Made by a program: the position numbers and the translations under genes. Shown here in pieces: positions 34,825 to 44,777 of a stretch of 64,000 nt of DNA (position 1 is its first letter; the number at the start of each line of letters is the position of its first letter). The DNA is from Bacteroidales bacterium. GTDB taxonomy: Bacteria; Bacteroidota; Bacteroidia; Bacteroidales; Muribaculaceae. The notes under the pieces were generated by a model, which worked only from the letters and a program-made list of their open reading frames with translations, was not told the origin of the DNA and made no database searches. The stretch covers positions 1 to 64,000 of the forward strand of contig CAAFXO010000016.1 of assembly GCA_900766975.1 (NCBI GenBank), in the 5' to 3' direction.

Positions 34825-35732
34825 AAGAGCAAGATAGACTATCGGTCGAACTGTGTGGAGTGAAGCTCCGCAATCCGGTGATTCCGGCGAGTGGATGTTT
34901 CGGTTATGGCTATGGCATGACCGAATATTACGACATCAACGTATTGGGGTCGATCTCCTTCAAGGGGACGACACTTGAGCCCCGCTATGGCAATCCGTTG
35001 CCCCGAGTGGCGGAATGTACTGCCGGTATGATCAACTCAGTGGGACTGCAGAACCCCGGCATCGACAAGGTGATCAGCGACGAGCTGCCGAAGATGCGAG
35101 AGGCATACCAAGGACCTATCATCGCCAATATCAGCGGCTTCTCGATCGACGACTACTGCGAATGTTGCCGACGCATCAGCGGCGAGAAGCAGGTGGAGAT
35201 CATCGAGCTGAATGTGAGTTGCCCTAACGTGCATGGCGGAGGTATGAGCTTCGGCACCTCAGCCCAATCGATATCAGAGGTGGTGAAGAGTGTGAAGCGA
35301 ACCACCACCCTGCCGGTGATAGTAAAGCTGACACCCAATGTCACCGACATCGTGGAGATGGCACGCGCAGCGGAAGATGCCGGCGCCGATGGCTTGTGTC
35401 TGATCAATACCCTATTGGGTATGCGCATCGACTTGAAGACACGCCGACCGGTGGTGGCAAACCGGATGGGAGGTTTCTCGGGAGATGCCATCTTCCCGGT
35501 GGCACTGCGGATGGTGTATCAAGTGGCGGGGGCATGCCGGATCCCGGTGGTGGGATGTGGCGGCGTGTCGAGCGCTGAGAATGTCTTGGAGATGATGATG
35601 GCGGGAGCCACCGCCGTGGAGGTGGGCACAGCCAACCTGATCAATCCCTGGGCATGCCCCGAGATCATCGCTGACCTGCCCCGCGTGATGGATAAATATG
35701 GCATCGCTACCCTATCCGAATTAAAGCGATAG
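34815..35732 (+). CDS. pyrD: Dihydroorotate dehydrogenase, type 1B catalytic subunit
   Basis: 305-residue FMN-dependent TIM barrel that oxidises dihydroorotate to orotate. NPVIPASGCFGYG near the N-terminus, IELNVSCPNVHGGG with the active-site cysteine (about 133), LTPNVTDI, LINTLLGM and VVGCGGVSSAENVLEM match class 1B enzymes. Pairing with the adjacent pyrK confirms the NAD-linked 1B form. The 107-base gap to pyrF holds no clear promoter. Confidence 0.96.
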   Translation: MEIKEQDRLSVELCGVKLRNPVIPASGCFGYGYGMTEYYDINVLGSISFKGTTLEPRYGNPLPRVAECTAGMINSVGLQNPGIDKVISDELPKMREAYQGPIIANISGFSIDDYCECCRRISGEKQVEIIELNVSCPNVHGGGMSFGTSAQSISEVVKSVKRTTTLPVIVKLTPNVTDIVEMARAAEDAGADGLCLINTLLGMRIDLKTRRPVVANRMGGFSGDAIFPVALRMVYQVAGACRIPVVGCGGVSSAENVLEMMMAGATAVEVGTANLINPWACPEIIADLPRVMDKYGIATLSELKR

Positions 35733-35839
35733 GAGGAGAGGAGACAGGGAAATGTGCTGATAGACCGACAAGAGAGAAAAAACTTTGTGTCGAGATAATA
35801 AAAGAGAAATAAAAACGTGAAATAAATAAAACAATATAT

Positions 35840-36547
35840 ATGGAAAGAGATGTGATCATAGCGTGTGACTTTGCGACACCCGAAGCGACATACGCATTTT
35901 TGGACAAATTCCGGGAAGAGAAGCCCTTCATCAAGATTGGTATGGAATTATATTATGCCGGCGGGCCGGAGATCGTGAGAGAACTTCGTCGTCGCGGTCA
36001 TAAGATTTTCTTGGATCTGAAGCTCCACGACATCCCCAACACGGTTCGCAAAGCGATGCGCGTCTTGTCTCGTCTTGATGTGGATATGGTGAATGTCCAT
36101 GCTGCCGGGACAATCGAGATGATGCGAGCCGCCGAAGAGGGACTCCGCGAAGGGAGAGAAGATGGCAGTCGCCCTCTGATCATCGCCGTGACACAGCTCA
36201 CCAGCACCTCGGAGCAGGCACTCCATGAGCAGTTGTTGATACCCTCGTCGATCAATGACACGATTGCCCAATATGCTCGCAATGCGAAGGCTGCGGGACT
36301 CGACGGAGTAGTATGTTCGCCATTGGAATCGGCACTTGTGAAGGAGGCATGTGGCGAAGGGTTCATGACAGTGACCCCGGGCATCCGCTATCCCGATGCC
36401 GCCAAAGATGACCAGAGCCGCATCACCTCGCCGGCGCGAGCTCGCGAGATCGGTTCGGACTTCATCGTGGTGGGACGTCCGATCACAGCCGCCGACGACC
36501 CGGTGGCAGCCTATCGCAGATGTTGCGCTGACTTCCTTGGGAAATAA
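35840..36547 (+). CDS. pyrF: Orotidine 5'-phosphate decarboxylase
   Basis: Last step to UMP. The 235-residue enzyme is of the short PyrF type, beginning [13 protein letters not shown], with the catalytic [16 protein letters not shown] (Lys-Asp network, about 56-71) and the phosphate-binding [18 protein letters not shown] close to the C-terminus. It is the sixth structural gene of the pyr operon, followed 37 bases later by pyrE. Confidence 0.96.
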   Translation: MERDVIIACDFATPEATYAFLDKFREEKPFIKIGMELYYAGGPEIVRELRRRGHKIFLDLKLHDIPNTVRKAMRVLSRLDVDMVNVHAAGTIEMMRAAEEGLREGREDGSRPLIIAVTQLTSTSEQALHEQLLIPSSINDTIAQYARNAKAAGLDGVVCSPLESALVKEACGEGFMTVTPGIRYPDAAKDDQSRITSPARAREIGSDFIVVGRPITAADDPVAAYRRCCADFLGK

Positions 36548-36584
36548 TATATACGAAACAACATAACCGGAAAAACTTAATTTT

Positions 36585-37217
36585 ATGGAAAGAGAAATAG
36601 CAAAAGCCCTGTTGTCGATACGCGCTGTGTTCCTACGTCCTGATGAGCCCTTCACCTGGGCGAGTGGCATCAAGAGTCCTATCTATTGCGACAATCGACT
36701 TATCCTGACTGCACCGAAGGTGCGCGAACTAGTAGAGACCACAATCGCGCAGAAGGTAAAATCGCTCTATCCGGAGGCAGAAGTGCTGATGGGCACGAGC
36801 ACCGCGGGCATCGCACATGCCGCCATCGCCGCCCACATGCTTGGCATGCCGATGGGCTATGTGAGAGGTAGCGCCAAAGATCATGGTCGCAACAATCGCA
36901 TCGAAGGGCGTTTGGAGCCGGGACAGAAAGTAGTGGTGATCGAAGACTTGATCTCGACCGCAGGGAGCTGCATCGACGTGGTGGAGGCACTCCGCGAGGC
37001 GGGAGCCGATGTGCTGGGCGTAGTCTCCATCTTCACCTACGGCATGCAGAAGGGTCTCGACCGCCTCAAAGCGGCTAATGTGGAGAACCACTCCCTGTCG
37101 AACTTCAACACCCTGGTGGAAGTGGCTGTCAAAGAGAACTATATCGCTGCCGAAGATGCCGACCGTCTCCGTCGCTTTATGGCGAATCCCTCCGACGAAT
37201 CCTGGATGAATAAATAA
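36585..37217 (+). CDS. pyrE: Orotate phosphoribosyltransferase
   Basis: Joins orotate to PRPP to make OMP. The 210-residue type I phosphoribosyltransferase has the PRPP loop VVVIEDLISTAGS (about 109-121), FTWASGIKSPIYCDNR near the N-terminus and the flexible-loop KDHGRNNRIEG segment. Placed between pyrF and pyrB, so OMP is made and consumed by neighbours in the operon. Confidence 0.96.
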   Translation: MEREIAKALLSIRAVFLRPDEPFTWASGIKSPIYCDNRLILTAPKVRELVETTIAQKVKSLYPEAEVLMGTSTAGIAHAAIAAHMLGMPMGYVRGSAKDHGRNNRIEGRLEPGQKVVVIEDLISTAGSCIDVVEALREAGADVLGVVSIFTYGMQKGLDRLKAANVENHSLSNFNTLVEVAVKENYIAAEDADRLRRFMANPSDESWMNK

Positions 37218-37272
37218 GGAGAGAGAAGAGAGACATCAATAATCATCAAACAACTCATAAAACCCAATCGAT

Positions 37273-38364
37273 ATGCATCATCTAATCGAACCGACCGATC
37301 TTCGGCCTGAAGAACTTAAAGAGATCATCGATCTTGCCTTAGACATCATCGATAATCGGGAGAAATATTCGGAAGTGTGCAAGGGGAAGAAACTTGCGAC
37401 CCTCTTCTACGAGCCATCGACACGCACCCGACTGAGTTTCACATCGGCGATGATGGAACTTGGAGGCAACGTGATAGGCTTTTCCGACGCGATGAGTTCG
37501 TCGGTGAGTAAGGGAGAGACCGTGGCAGACACGACCCGAGTGATCAACTGCTTTGCCGACATCATAGCGATGCGCCACTCGTCGGAGGGGGCACCCTTGG
37601 TATCGGCGATGCACTCACGCACGCCGGTGATCAATGCAGGCGATGGCTCGCATGCCCACCCGACACAGACACTGACCGACCTGCTTACCATCAAGCGAGA
37701 GATCGGAAGGATGGATCATATCACCATAGGCTTCTGCGGCGACCTGAAATTCGGGCGTACTGTCCACTCTCTGATCAAGGCCTTGTCGAAATTCGAGGGA
37801 ATCAAGGTGGTGCTGATAGCGCCGGAAGAATTGCGTCTCCCCGGCTATATGAAGCATGAGGTATGCGACAAATTGGGTGTGCCCTATCGCGAGGTCGAAT
37901 CGCTCGAAGAGGTGATCGGCGAACTTGACGTGCTCTATATGACGAGAGTGCAGAAAGAGAGATTCCTCGACGACGAAGAATATGAGCGAGTGAAAGACTG
38001 CTTCGTGCTGACCGCCGAGAAGCTGAAAGATGCCAAAGAGAGTATGCGCATCCTGCATCCGCTGCCGAGAGTCAACGAGATTTCGGTCGATGTAGACAGC
38101 GACCCACGAGCCGCCTACTTCCGACAGGTGGAGAATGGCAAATTCGTGAGGATGGCATTGATGTTGAAGCTCTTGGAGTGGAAAGATCAGCCGGAGCATC
38201 ACCGAGAGCTGCTCGGCGCAGATGTGATAGAGAGCGAGCATAAATGCTCGAATCCACGCTGCATCAGCAATCTGGAGCCGGCAGCGGTGAAGAGACTCTT
38301 CCGCCCCTCAGCCGATGGCAATGGTATAAGATGTGTATATTGCGAATCTCGCCCTGAGAAATAG
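37273..38364 (+). CDS. pyrB: Aspartate carbamoyltransferase catalytic chain with a C-terminal PyrI-like zinc module
   Basis: 363 residues, about 50 longer than E. coli PyrB. Residues 1-305 are a normal catalytic chain: YEPSTRTRLSF (46-56) for carbamoyl phosphate, SVSKGET (77-83) and HPLPRVNEI (262-270). Residues 315-363 are extra and contain C325-x4-C330-x23-C354-x2-C357, the same spacing as the zinc site of E. coli PyrI (C109, C114, C138, C141), with nearby CISN and EP identities. The nucleotide-binding allosteric domain of PyrI is absent and no pyrI gene is seen. The enzyme may therefore use the zinc module for trimer contacts without CTP/ATP control. Last gene of the pyr operon. Confidence 0.93.
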   Translation: MHHLIEPTDLRPEELKEIIDLALDIIDNREKYSEVCKGKKLATLFYEPSTRTRLSFTSAMMELGGNVIGFSDAMSSSVSKGETVADTTRVINCFADIIAMRHSSEGAPLVSAMHSRTPVINAGDGSHAHPTQTLTDLLTIKREIGRMDHITIGFCGDLKFGRTVHSLIKALSKFEGIKVVLIAPEELRLPGYMKHEVCDKLGVPYREVESLEEVIGELDVLYMTRVQKERFLDDEEYERVKDCFVLTAEKLKDAKESMRILHPLPRVNEISVDVDSDPRAAYFRQVENGKFVRMALMLKLLEWKDQPEHHRELLGADVIESEHKCSNPRCISNLEPAAVKRLFRPSADGNGIRCVYCESRPEK

Positions 38365-38424
38365 CGAAAAAGTGCAGTAAAACGGCATAAAACAAGTTAC
38401 AAGATAAAAAGAATGCATCGGGAA

Positions 38425-38455
38425 TTGGAAATAATGAAAAAAATATGTAATTTTG
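38425..38455 (+). promoter_or_regulatory. Promoter of the purine operon
   Basis: TTG at 38425-38427, a 20-base spacer and TAATTTTG at 38448-38455. Transcription should begin near 38462, giving a leader of about 145 nt before purE. Confidence 0.8.
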
Positions 38456-38473
38456 CGCATGGTAATCGGTGTA

Positions 38474-38557
38474 ATGACATATCATCAAAATTCCGACAGC
38501 ATAAATAACGACCATATACATGGGCGCCCACCTCATCGGGGGTATGGGCGCCTGTGA
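38474..38557 (+). CDS. Putative leader peptide of the purine operon (27 codons)
   Basis: An ATG about 12 bases after the predicted start opens a 27-codon frame, MTYHQNSDSINNDHIHG to RGYGRL, with TGA at 38555-38557. It runs right through the strong GC hairpin at 38523-38552 and stops three bases after it, so a ribosome on this frame would melt the hairpin. The layout parallels the leader of the pyr operon. No family match is recognised and translation is not shown. Confidence 0.4.
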   Translation: MTYHQNSDSINNDHIHGRPPHRGYGRL

Positions 38558-38572
38558 TTTTATATATCACAG
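38523..38572 (+). promoter_or_regulatory. Tandem hairpins in the purine operon leader
   Basis: First hairpin: GGCGCCCA (38523-38530) with TGGGCGCC (38545-38552), 8 bp, with GGGGG (38538-38542) in the loop. Second: CTGTGAT (38552-38558) with ATCACAG (38566-38572), 7 bp, sharing one base with the first. A U-rich stretch TTTTATAT lies between. The first could act as a conditional terminator. Confidence 0.6.
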
Positions 38573-38606
38573 AGAACAAGGACAACGAAACAAAAGAACC
38601 GCAATA

Positions 38607-39080
38607 ATGAATCCAAAGATCGGAGTAGTAATGGGATCGACGAGCGATCTCGAGGTAATGACCGGAGCATTTGAGATGTTAGAACGCTTTGGCATCGAAT
38701 ATGAGAAGAGAGTGTTGAGTGCACACCGTACTCCGGGAGCACTTGGCGAATGGGTAAAAGAGGCAATAGGAAGAGGCGTAGTGGCCTTCATAGCAGCCGC
38801 CGGAGGAGCAGCCCACTTGGCGGGAGTTGTAGCCTCACACACCACCCTGCCTGTGATCGGAGTGCCTATCATGTCGAAAGCACTTCGCGGCATGGACTCC
38901 TTATTGTCGACAGCCCAAATGCCTTCGGGGATTCCGGTGGCAACGATGGCTATCGACGGTTCGAAGAATGCCGCCATCTTCTGCGCCGAAATGCTGAGCA
39001 TCGCCGACGAAGATCTCCGTGGCAAGCTTCGCGAATTTCGTGCAGAGCAAGAGCGCAAGATTCTCGCCACAGAGATCTAA
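38607..39080 (+). CDS. purE: 5-(carboxyamino)imidazole ribonucleotide mutase / AIR carboxylase
   Basis: 157-residue PurE. GSTSDLEVM (about 9-17), SAHRTPG and AAGGAAHLAGVVASHTTLPV are the family core, followed by QMPSGIPVATMAIDGSKNA. The chosen ATG at 38607 (MNPKIGVVMGS) is the family start; the longer frame would translate the leader hairpins. First gene of the purine operon. No purK is nearby, so it either works with a distant PurK or uses CO2 directly as class II enzymes do; sequence alone looks more like class I. Confidence 0.94.
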   Translation: MNPKIGVVMGSTSDLEVMTGAFEMLERFGIEYEKRVLSAHRTPGALGEWVKEAIGRGVVAFIAAAGGAAHLAGVVASHTTLPVIGVPIMSKALRGMDSLLSTAQMPSGIPVATMAIDGSKNAAIFCAEMLSIADEDLRGKLREFRAEQERKILATEI

Positions 39081-39191
39081 GCGACTCTACCCAAGACTTA
39101 TGCGCGCAGCCGAGGCAAGATGCCGAAGCCGGGCGAAGATCAATAATAAAGAAATCACCCTAACCCAAAAAACTGAAATACAGAATCAGAT

Positions 39192-42100
39192 ATGACCACC
39201 CATCGTATATTTGTTGAAAAGCGGCCTGAATTTCGAGTAGAGGCTGAGAGCTTGCGACGCGAGCTCAGTTCGACATTGGGGATAAAGATCGACGAATTAC
39301 GTTTAGTATGCGTATACGACTTGTTCGGATTTTCCGAACGACTTCTTGAAGACACACGCTATGGAGTGTTTGGCGAGAAGGCTACGGATGAGGTAGTGGA
39401 CAGTATGGACCTTAGCGGCCGTCCTCACTTGGCCGTAGAGGCCTTGCCGGGACAATTCGATCAGCGTGCATCGGCAGCACGAGAGTGCGTAAGGCTTGTG
39501 GATCCGAGCGCCGATGTAGAGATCTTGTCAGCCCGTCTCTATATCTTCGACTCCGGAGTTAGCGAGCAGGATATGGAACGCATCGCACACTACCTGATCA
39601 ACGCCGTGGAATCACGTCGTAAGAATCTTGACATATTGGCACTTCCGGAGCGAGCTCATGCCCGTCCGGTAGAGGTGCTCGAAGGGTTCCGGAGCATCAC
39701 AGCCGAGGCAGCCGGGGCATATTGTCGCGAGAAGGGACTCGCCATGAACAGCGACGACCTGATGGAAGTGGTGAAATATTTCACAGCCGAGGGCCGCGAC
39801 CCGAATGAGACGGAGCTACGCATCCTCGACACATACTGGAGCGACCACTGCCGCCACACCACCTTCACTTCACAGCTCACCGACATCCGAGTGGAAGACT
39901 CCTTCATCGCAGAAGATATCAAAGAGAGTTTGAAACTATGGCATGATATGCGAGCCGAACTGGGCAGAGAGCATAAGCCACTCTGTCTGATGGATCTTGC
40001 CACAATCGGAGCGAGATGGCTTCGCGAGCATGGTATGCTCGACGACTTGGAGCAGAGCGAAGAGAACAATGCATGTAGCATCTATGTGGATGTAGACGTG
40101 GATGGAGAGACCGAGAAATGGCTTTTCCAGTTCAAGAACGAGACCCACAATCACCCGACGGAGATCGAGCCATTCGGCGGGGCATCGACCTGTCTTGGGG
40201 GTGCGATACGCGACCCGCTGAGTGGTCGCAGCTACGTCTATCAGGCGATGCGCATCACCGGGGCGGGCGACATCTATATGCCGATCGACAAGACGCTGCC
40301 GGGCAAGCTTCCCCAGCGAGTCATCACGAAGGTGGCAGCCGCGGGCTATTCCTCCTACGGCAATCAGATCGGACTTGCCACAACCCATGTACGAGAGATC
40401 TATCATCCGGGGTATGTGGCCAAGCGCCTCGAGGTGGGTGCCGTGGCCGGAGCCGTGAGGGCATGTGATGTGCGCCGCGAGCGTCCGGCAGCCGGAGATG
40501 TGGTGCTGATGTTCGGAGGGCGCACCGGTCGCGACGGCATCGGCGGAGCCACCGGCTCATCGAAAGAGCACAACGAATCGTCGCTCGAGATGTGTGGCAG
40601 CGAAGTGCAGAAGGGTAATGCTCCCGAAGAGCGCAAATTGTCGCGACTCTTCCGCCGCCCGGAGGTGACCCGACTTGTGAAGAAATCTAATGACTTCGGC
40701 GCCGGAGGTGTGAGCGTCGCTATCGGCGAGCTGACCGATGGTCTGGACATCTACCTCGACCGTGTCACTACGAAATATGCCGGACTCAATGCCACTGAGC
40801 TTGCCATCTCCGAGAGCCAAGAGCGTATGTCGGTGGTGGTAGAGGCCAAAGATAAGGAAGAGTTCGTGAGATATTGTCACGAAGAGAATATAGAGGTGCG
40901 CCATGTGGCTGATGTCACCGACTCGGGGCGTATGCGTATGATGCGCGACGGCAAGGTGGTGGCAGACCTGAAGCGCGAATTTATCGACTCGGCGGGAGCA
41001 CCCCACTATGCCAAGGCAGTGATCAAGAGTGTGGAGCTCTGCGATCCCTTCGCTCGCGAAGTAGAGGGCAAAGACTTGGATGAGAAGTTTGTCAACAATC
41101 TTCTTGATGCCAACGTCACCTCCCAGCGGGGACTTATCGAGATGTTCGACTCGACGATCGGCGCATCGACCGTGCTAATGCCCTTCGGCGGCAAGACCAA
41201 CGGCACAGAGACTCAGGTGAGCGTGCAGAAGTTGCCTGTCGGGCCACACACCACCCACACAGCGAGCATGATGAGCTGGGGTTTCAATCCTTATATCATG
41301 AGCTGGAGTCCCTATCACGGGGCAGCCTACTCGGTGGTGGATGCAGTGGCAAAGGCAGTGGCAGCCGGTGCCGACTATCGACGGATGCGCTTCTCCTACC
41401 AGGAATATTTCGAGCGTATGAGCAGCGAGCAGGCATGGGGCAAGCCCTTGGCAGCGCTCCTCGGCACGCTCCGTATGCAAAAAGAATTGGGACTTCCCTC
41501 GATCGGAGGTAAAGACTCTATGAGCGGCACCTTCGGCGATATCAGCGTTCCCCCGACACTGATCGCCATCGGCGCAGTGATCGTGGACGCGCGCCATGTG
41601 ATCAGCCCCGACTTCAAGAAGGCCAACCATGGTTTATACTTAGTGAAACATCGTCCTCTTGCCAACAAGATGCCCGACACCCAGGGGCTGAAGAGGTCAT
41701 ACGAGGCGTTGTATCAAGAGATCCTCATGGGCAATGTGGTGAGTTCCTACGCCATCGGCATGGGTGGTCTCGCCGAGGCCTTGGTCAAGATGTCGCTTGG
41801 CAACCGCGTGGGAGTCGATGTATCATACGATGAGAAGTCACTCTTCGACTGCGCCTACGGCTCGATCGTGATCGAGGCAAAAGAGCCGGTGAACATCCCC
41901 GGTGTGAAATTTATCGGCTACACCATCGAAGAGAATGTGGTCAAGATCAATCATCACAGTTATGCCGGAGAGATGCTGTCAGACAAGATAAGAGAGCGAT
42001 TCAACGCCATCTATCCCGACCGGGCGGAGAGCCGCGGCGAGGCACCTGATGCCGGCTGCACCCGCCGCGTGGAGGGATATAAGGGAGAAGCAGTGGAACA

Positions 42101-42908
42101 TCCGAGAGTGTTCCTGCCCGTCTTCCCCGGCACGAACTGCGACTACGATATGCAGGCAGCCTTTATGGCAGAGGGTGCTGAGGTGAAGATCGGCGTGTTC
42201 CGCAATCTGAGCGCCGAGGATATCAACGACTCATGCCGCGAGATGGCAGCCGAGATCGATGCATGCCATATCCTGGCGATCAGCGGCGGTTTCTCGGCAG
42301 CCGATGAGCCTGACGGCTCGGGCAAATTCATCGCCACCGTGCTCCTGAACGAGCATGTGAAGAGCGCCGTGGAGCGACTCTTGGAGCGTGGCGGACTGAT
42401 CTTGGGTATCTGCAACGGCTTCCAAGCCTTGGTAAAATCGGGACTTCTCCCCTACGGCAAGATCGGCGAATTGACACCGGAGAGTCCTACTCTCTTCCGC
42501 AACGACATCAACCGCCACATATCGCAGATCGCACAGACACGCGTCGGCACAGTGGCATCACCCTGGCTCAGCAGCTTCGAGTGTGGCGATCTCCACTCAG
42601 TGGCAATGTCGCATGGCGAGGGCAAGTTCGTGGCTGATGAGGCTCTGCTCAAGCAGCTCTCCGACAATGGTCAGATAGCATTCCAATATGCCGATCCGGC
42701 TACCGGACATGCCACCATGCAATCACCCCACAATCCCAACGGATCATCCTGGGCAATCGAGGGTATCATCTCACCCGATGGTCATATCCTGGGCAAGATG
42801 GGGCACTCCGAGCGCTATCGCGAAGGGCTGATGAAGAATGTGGCAGGCAATAAGTCGCAGAACCTCTTCAAGAATGCGGTAGCCTACTTCCGCAAAGTCA
42901 ATGGATAA
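39192..42908 (+). CDS. purL: Phosphoribosylformylglycinamidine synthase, large single-chain form
   Basis: 1238 residues, the long form with N-terminal PurS-like part, two AIRS-type synthase halves and a C-terminal class I GATase. Motifs include [55 protein letters not shown] and the GATase nucleophile in [10 protein letters not shown]. It converts FGAR plus glutamine to FGAM. It lies 111 bases after purE and 55 before the purC start. Confidence 0.97.
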   Translation: MTTHRIFVEKRPEFRVEAESLRRELSSTLGIKIDELRLVCVYDLFGFSERLLEDTRYGVFGEKATDEVVDSMDLSGRPHLAVEALPGQFDQRASAARECVRLVDPSADVEILSARLYIFDSGVSEQDMERIAHYLINAVESRRKNLDILALPERAHARPVEVLEGFRSITAEAAGAYCREKGLAMNSDDLMEVVKYFTAEGRDPNETELRILDTYWSDHCRHTTFTSQLTDIRVEDSFIAEDIKESLKLWHDMRAELGREHKPLCLMDLATIGARWLREHGMLDDLEQSEENNACSIYVDVDVDGETEKWLFQFKNETHNHPTEIEPFGGASTCLGGAIRDPLSGRSYVYQAMRITGAGDIYMPIDKTLPGKLPQRVITKVAAAGYSSYGNQIGLATTHVREIYHPGYVAKRLEVGAVAGAVRACDVRRERPAAGDVVLMFGGRTGRDGIGGATGSSKEHNESSLEMCGSEVQKGNAPEERKLSRLFRRPEVTRLVKKSNDFGAGGVSVAIGELTDGLDIYLDRVTTKYAGLNATELAISESQERMSVVVEAKDKEEFVRYCHEENIEVRHVADVTDSGRMRMMRDGKVVADLKREFIDSAGAPHYAKAVIKSVELCDPFAREVEGKDLDEKFVNNLLDANVTSQRGLIEMFDSTIGASTVLMPFGGKTNGTETQVSVQKLPVGPHTTHTASMMSWGFNPYIMSWSPYHGAAYSVVDAVAKAVAAGADYRRMRFSYQEYFERMSSEQAWGKPLAALLGTLRMQKELGLPSIGGKDSMSGTFGDISVPPTLIAIGAVIVDARHVISPDFKKANHGLYLVKHRPLANKMPDTQGLKRSYEALYQEILMGNVVSSYAIGMGGLAEALVKMSLGNRVGVDVSYDEKSLFDCAYGSIVIEAKEPVNIPGVKFIGYTIEENVVKINHHSYAGEMLSDKIRERFNAIYPDRAESRGEAPDAGCTRRVEGYKGEAVEHPRVFLPVFPGTNCDYDMQAAFMAEGAEVKIGVFRNLSAEDINDSCREMAAEIDACHILAISGGFSAADEPDGSGKFIATVLLNEHVKSAVERLLERGGLILGICNGFQALVKSGLLPYGKIGELTPESPTLFRNDINRHISQIAQTRVGTVASPWLSSFECGDLHSVAMSHGEGKFVADEALLKQLSDNGQIAFQYADPATGHATMQSPHNPNGSSWAIEGIISPDGHILGKMGHSERYREGLMKNVAGNKSQNLFKNAVAYFRKVNG

Positions 42909-42963
42909 AAAGAGTCAACAAAAAAATAAATCAAAAGAAACAATCAATAACCCAATAATAGCA

Positions 42964-43677
42964 ATGGAAAAGAAAGAGATGCTCTATGAGGGCAAAGCAA
43001 AACAAGTGTATGCAACCGACGATGAGAACCTTGTAATCATCCACTACAAAGATGCAGCTACCGCTTTCAACAATCTGAAGAAGGCAACGATCGACAACAA
43101 GGGAGTCTTGAACAACGAGATCACCACCATCATCTTCAAGAAGCTGAATGAGGCAGGTATCCCGACCCACTACATCGAGACACTTAACGATCGCGACCAG
43201 CTCTGCAAGAAGGTAAGCATCGTGCCCTTGGAAGTAATCGTACGCAACGTGATCGCCGGCTCGATGGCGAAACGTCTTGGCATCGAAGAGGGAACACCCG
43301 CACCCAACACTATCATGGAGATCTGCTACAAGGATGATGCACTTGGCGATCCTCTGATCAATGATCACCACGCTGTGGCTCTCGGTGCAGCCACCTACGA
43401 CGAGTTGGCAGAGATCTACGACATGACAGCTCGTATCAACACATTGCTCAAAGAGCTCTTCTCACAGATCGGCATCCGTCTGATCGACTTCAAGATCGAA
43501 TTTGGCAAGACTGCTGATGGCAAGATCGTGCTTGCTGACGAGATCAGCCCCGACACCTGCCGTCTGTGGGATGCCAAGACCAACGAGAAGCTCGACAAAG
43601 ACCGTTTCCGTCGCGACCTTGGCAACGTAATCGGAGCCTACGAAGAGATCGACAGCCGTCTTAACTCACTCAAATAA
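42964..43677 (+). CDS. purC: Phosphoribosylaminoimidazole-succinocarboxamide synthase (SAICAR synthetase)
   Basis: 237 residues. [19 protein letters not shown] at the start, [13 protein letters not shown] (about 75-88), [27 protein letters not shown] near the C-terminus. It ligates aspartate to CAIR. The ATG at 42964 ([14 protein letters not shown]) matches the family; a longer frame from 42901 would overlap purL and add a lysine-rich tail. purM follows after 14 bases. Confidence 0.96.
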   Translation: MEKKEMLYEGKAKQVYATDDENLVIIHYKDAATAFNNLKKATIDNKGVLNNEITTIIFKKLNEAGIPTHYIETLNDRDQLCKKVSIVPLEVIVRNVIAGSMAKRLGIEEGTPAPNTIMEICYKDDALGDPLINDHHAVALGAATYDELAEIYDMTARINTLLKELFSQIGIRLIDFKIEFGKTADGKIVLADEISPDTCRLWDAKTNEKLDKDRFRRDLGNVIGAYEEIDSRLNSLK

Positions 43678-43691
43678 AAAGAGCGAACGAG

Positions 43692-44717
43692 ATGGCAAAA
43701 AGTTATGAAGCATCAGGAGTAAATCTTGAAGCAGGATATGAGGTGGTGAGCCGCATCAAGAAGCATGTGGCATCCACCACCCGTCCGGGATGCATGGGAG
43801 GCATCGGAGCCTTCGGAGGTATGTTCGACCTCGGCTCGTTGGGCTATAAGCATCCTATCTTGGTGAGTGGCACAGATGGTGTCGGCACGAAGTTGAAGAT
43901 AGCCTTCGCTATGGATCGTCACGACACGATCGGCATCGACGCTGTGGCAATGTGTGTCAACGACGTGTTGGCACAGGGAGCCGAGCCGCTGCTCTTCTTG
44001 GACTATGTGGCAGTGGGTCACAATCGTCCGGAGGTGGTAGAGGCGATAGTATCGGGTGTGGCAGAGGGATGCCGCCAGGCGGGATGTGCCTTGGTGGGTG
44101 GCGAGACTGCCGAGATGCCGGGCATGTATGCCCCCGAAGATTATGACATCGCCGGCTTCACCGTCGGAGCTGTGGAGAAGGATAATCTGATCGACGGCTC
44201 GAAGGTGGCAGAGGGTGATGTGCTGATCGGCCTCCCCTCGACCGGAGTACACTCCAACGGCTTCTCATTGGTGCGTAAGATCGTGGCAGATGCCAAGTTA
44301 GATCTTAACTCGCGCTATGAAGAGACGGGCGAACAGACCCTCGGCGAGATGCTCCTGACCCCGACAGCGATCTATGTGAAGCCTGTGCTGAAGCTGATCA
44401 AAGAGGTGGATGTGCATGGCGTAGCCCATATCACCGGCGGCGGCTTCGACGAGAATATCCCCCGCATATTAGGAGAGGGACTCGGCGTCGAGATCAAGGA
44501 TGGCAGCTGGGATATCCTCCCTGTGTTCGACCTGCTCCGCAAGTATGGCAATCTACCCCGTCGCGAGATGTTCAACATCTTCAACATGGGTATCGGCATG
44601 GTGATCGCAGTTCGTGTCCAAGAGGCAGAAAAGGCGATCGAGACACTCCGCAGCTCGGGCATTGATGCTCGAGAGATCGGCAAGGTAGTGAAAGGCTCGG
44701 GAGTGACATTGGTGTAA
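43692..44717 (+). CDS. purM: Phosphoribosylformylglycinamidine cyclo-ligase (AIR synthetase)
   Basis: 341 residues of the AIRS family. [35 protein letters not shown] ATP-binding region (about 60-83), [14 protein letters not shown] and [15 protein letters not shown] are diagnostic. Closes the imidazole ring to make AIR for PurE. In the middle of the operon, with short gaps on both sides and no internal promoter seen. Confidence 0.96.
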   Translation: MAKSYEASGVNLEAGYEVVSRIKKHVASTTRPGCMGGIGAFGGMFDLGSLGYKHPILVSGTDGVGTKLKIAFAMDRHDTIGIDAVAMCVNDVLAQGAEPLLFLDYVAVGHNRPEVVEAIVSGVAEGCRQAGCALVGGETAEMPGMYAPEDYDIAGFTVGAVEKDNLIDGSKVAEGDVLIGLPSTGVHSNGFSLVRKIVADAKLDLNSRYEETGEQTLGEMLLTPTAIYVKPVLKLIKEVDVHGVAHITGGGFDENIPRILGEGLGVEIKDGSWDILPVFDLLRKYGNLPRREMFNIFNMGIGMVIAVRVQEAEKAIETLRSSGIDAREIGKVVKGSGVTLV

Positions 44718-44777
44718 ACCATCCCGGCTATAAGAGAGAAAGAAAGCAACCCAAAATCGAACAATTAAAAGAAATAG

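Noticed and set aside
38520..38606. N-terminal extension of purE from 38520
   Set aside because: The extension translates the leader hairpins; PurE homologues start at the ATG at 38607.
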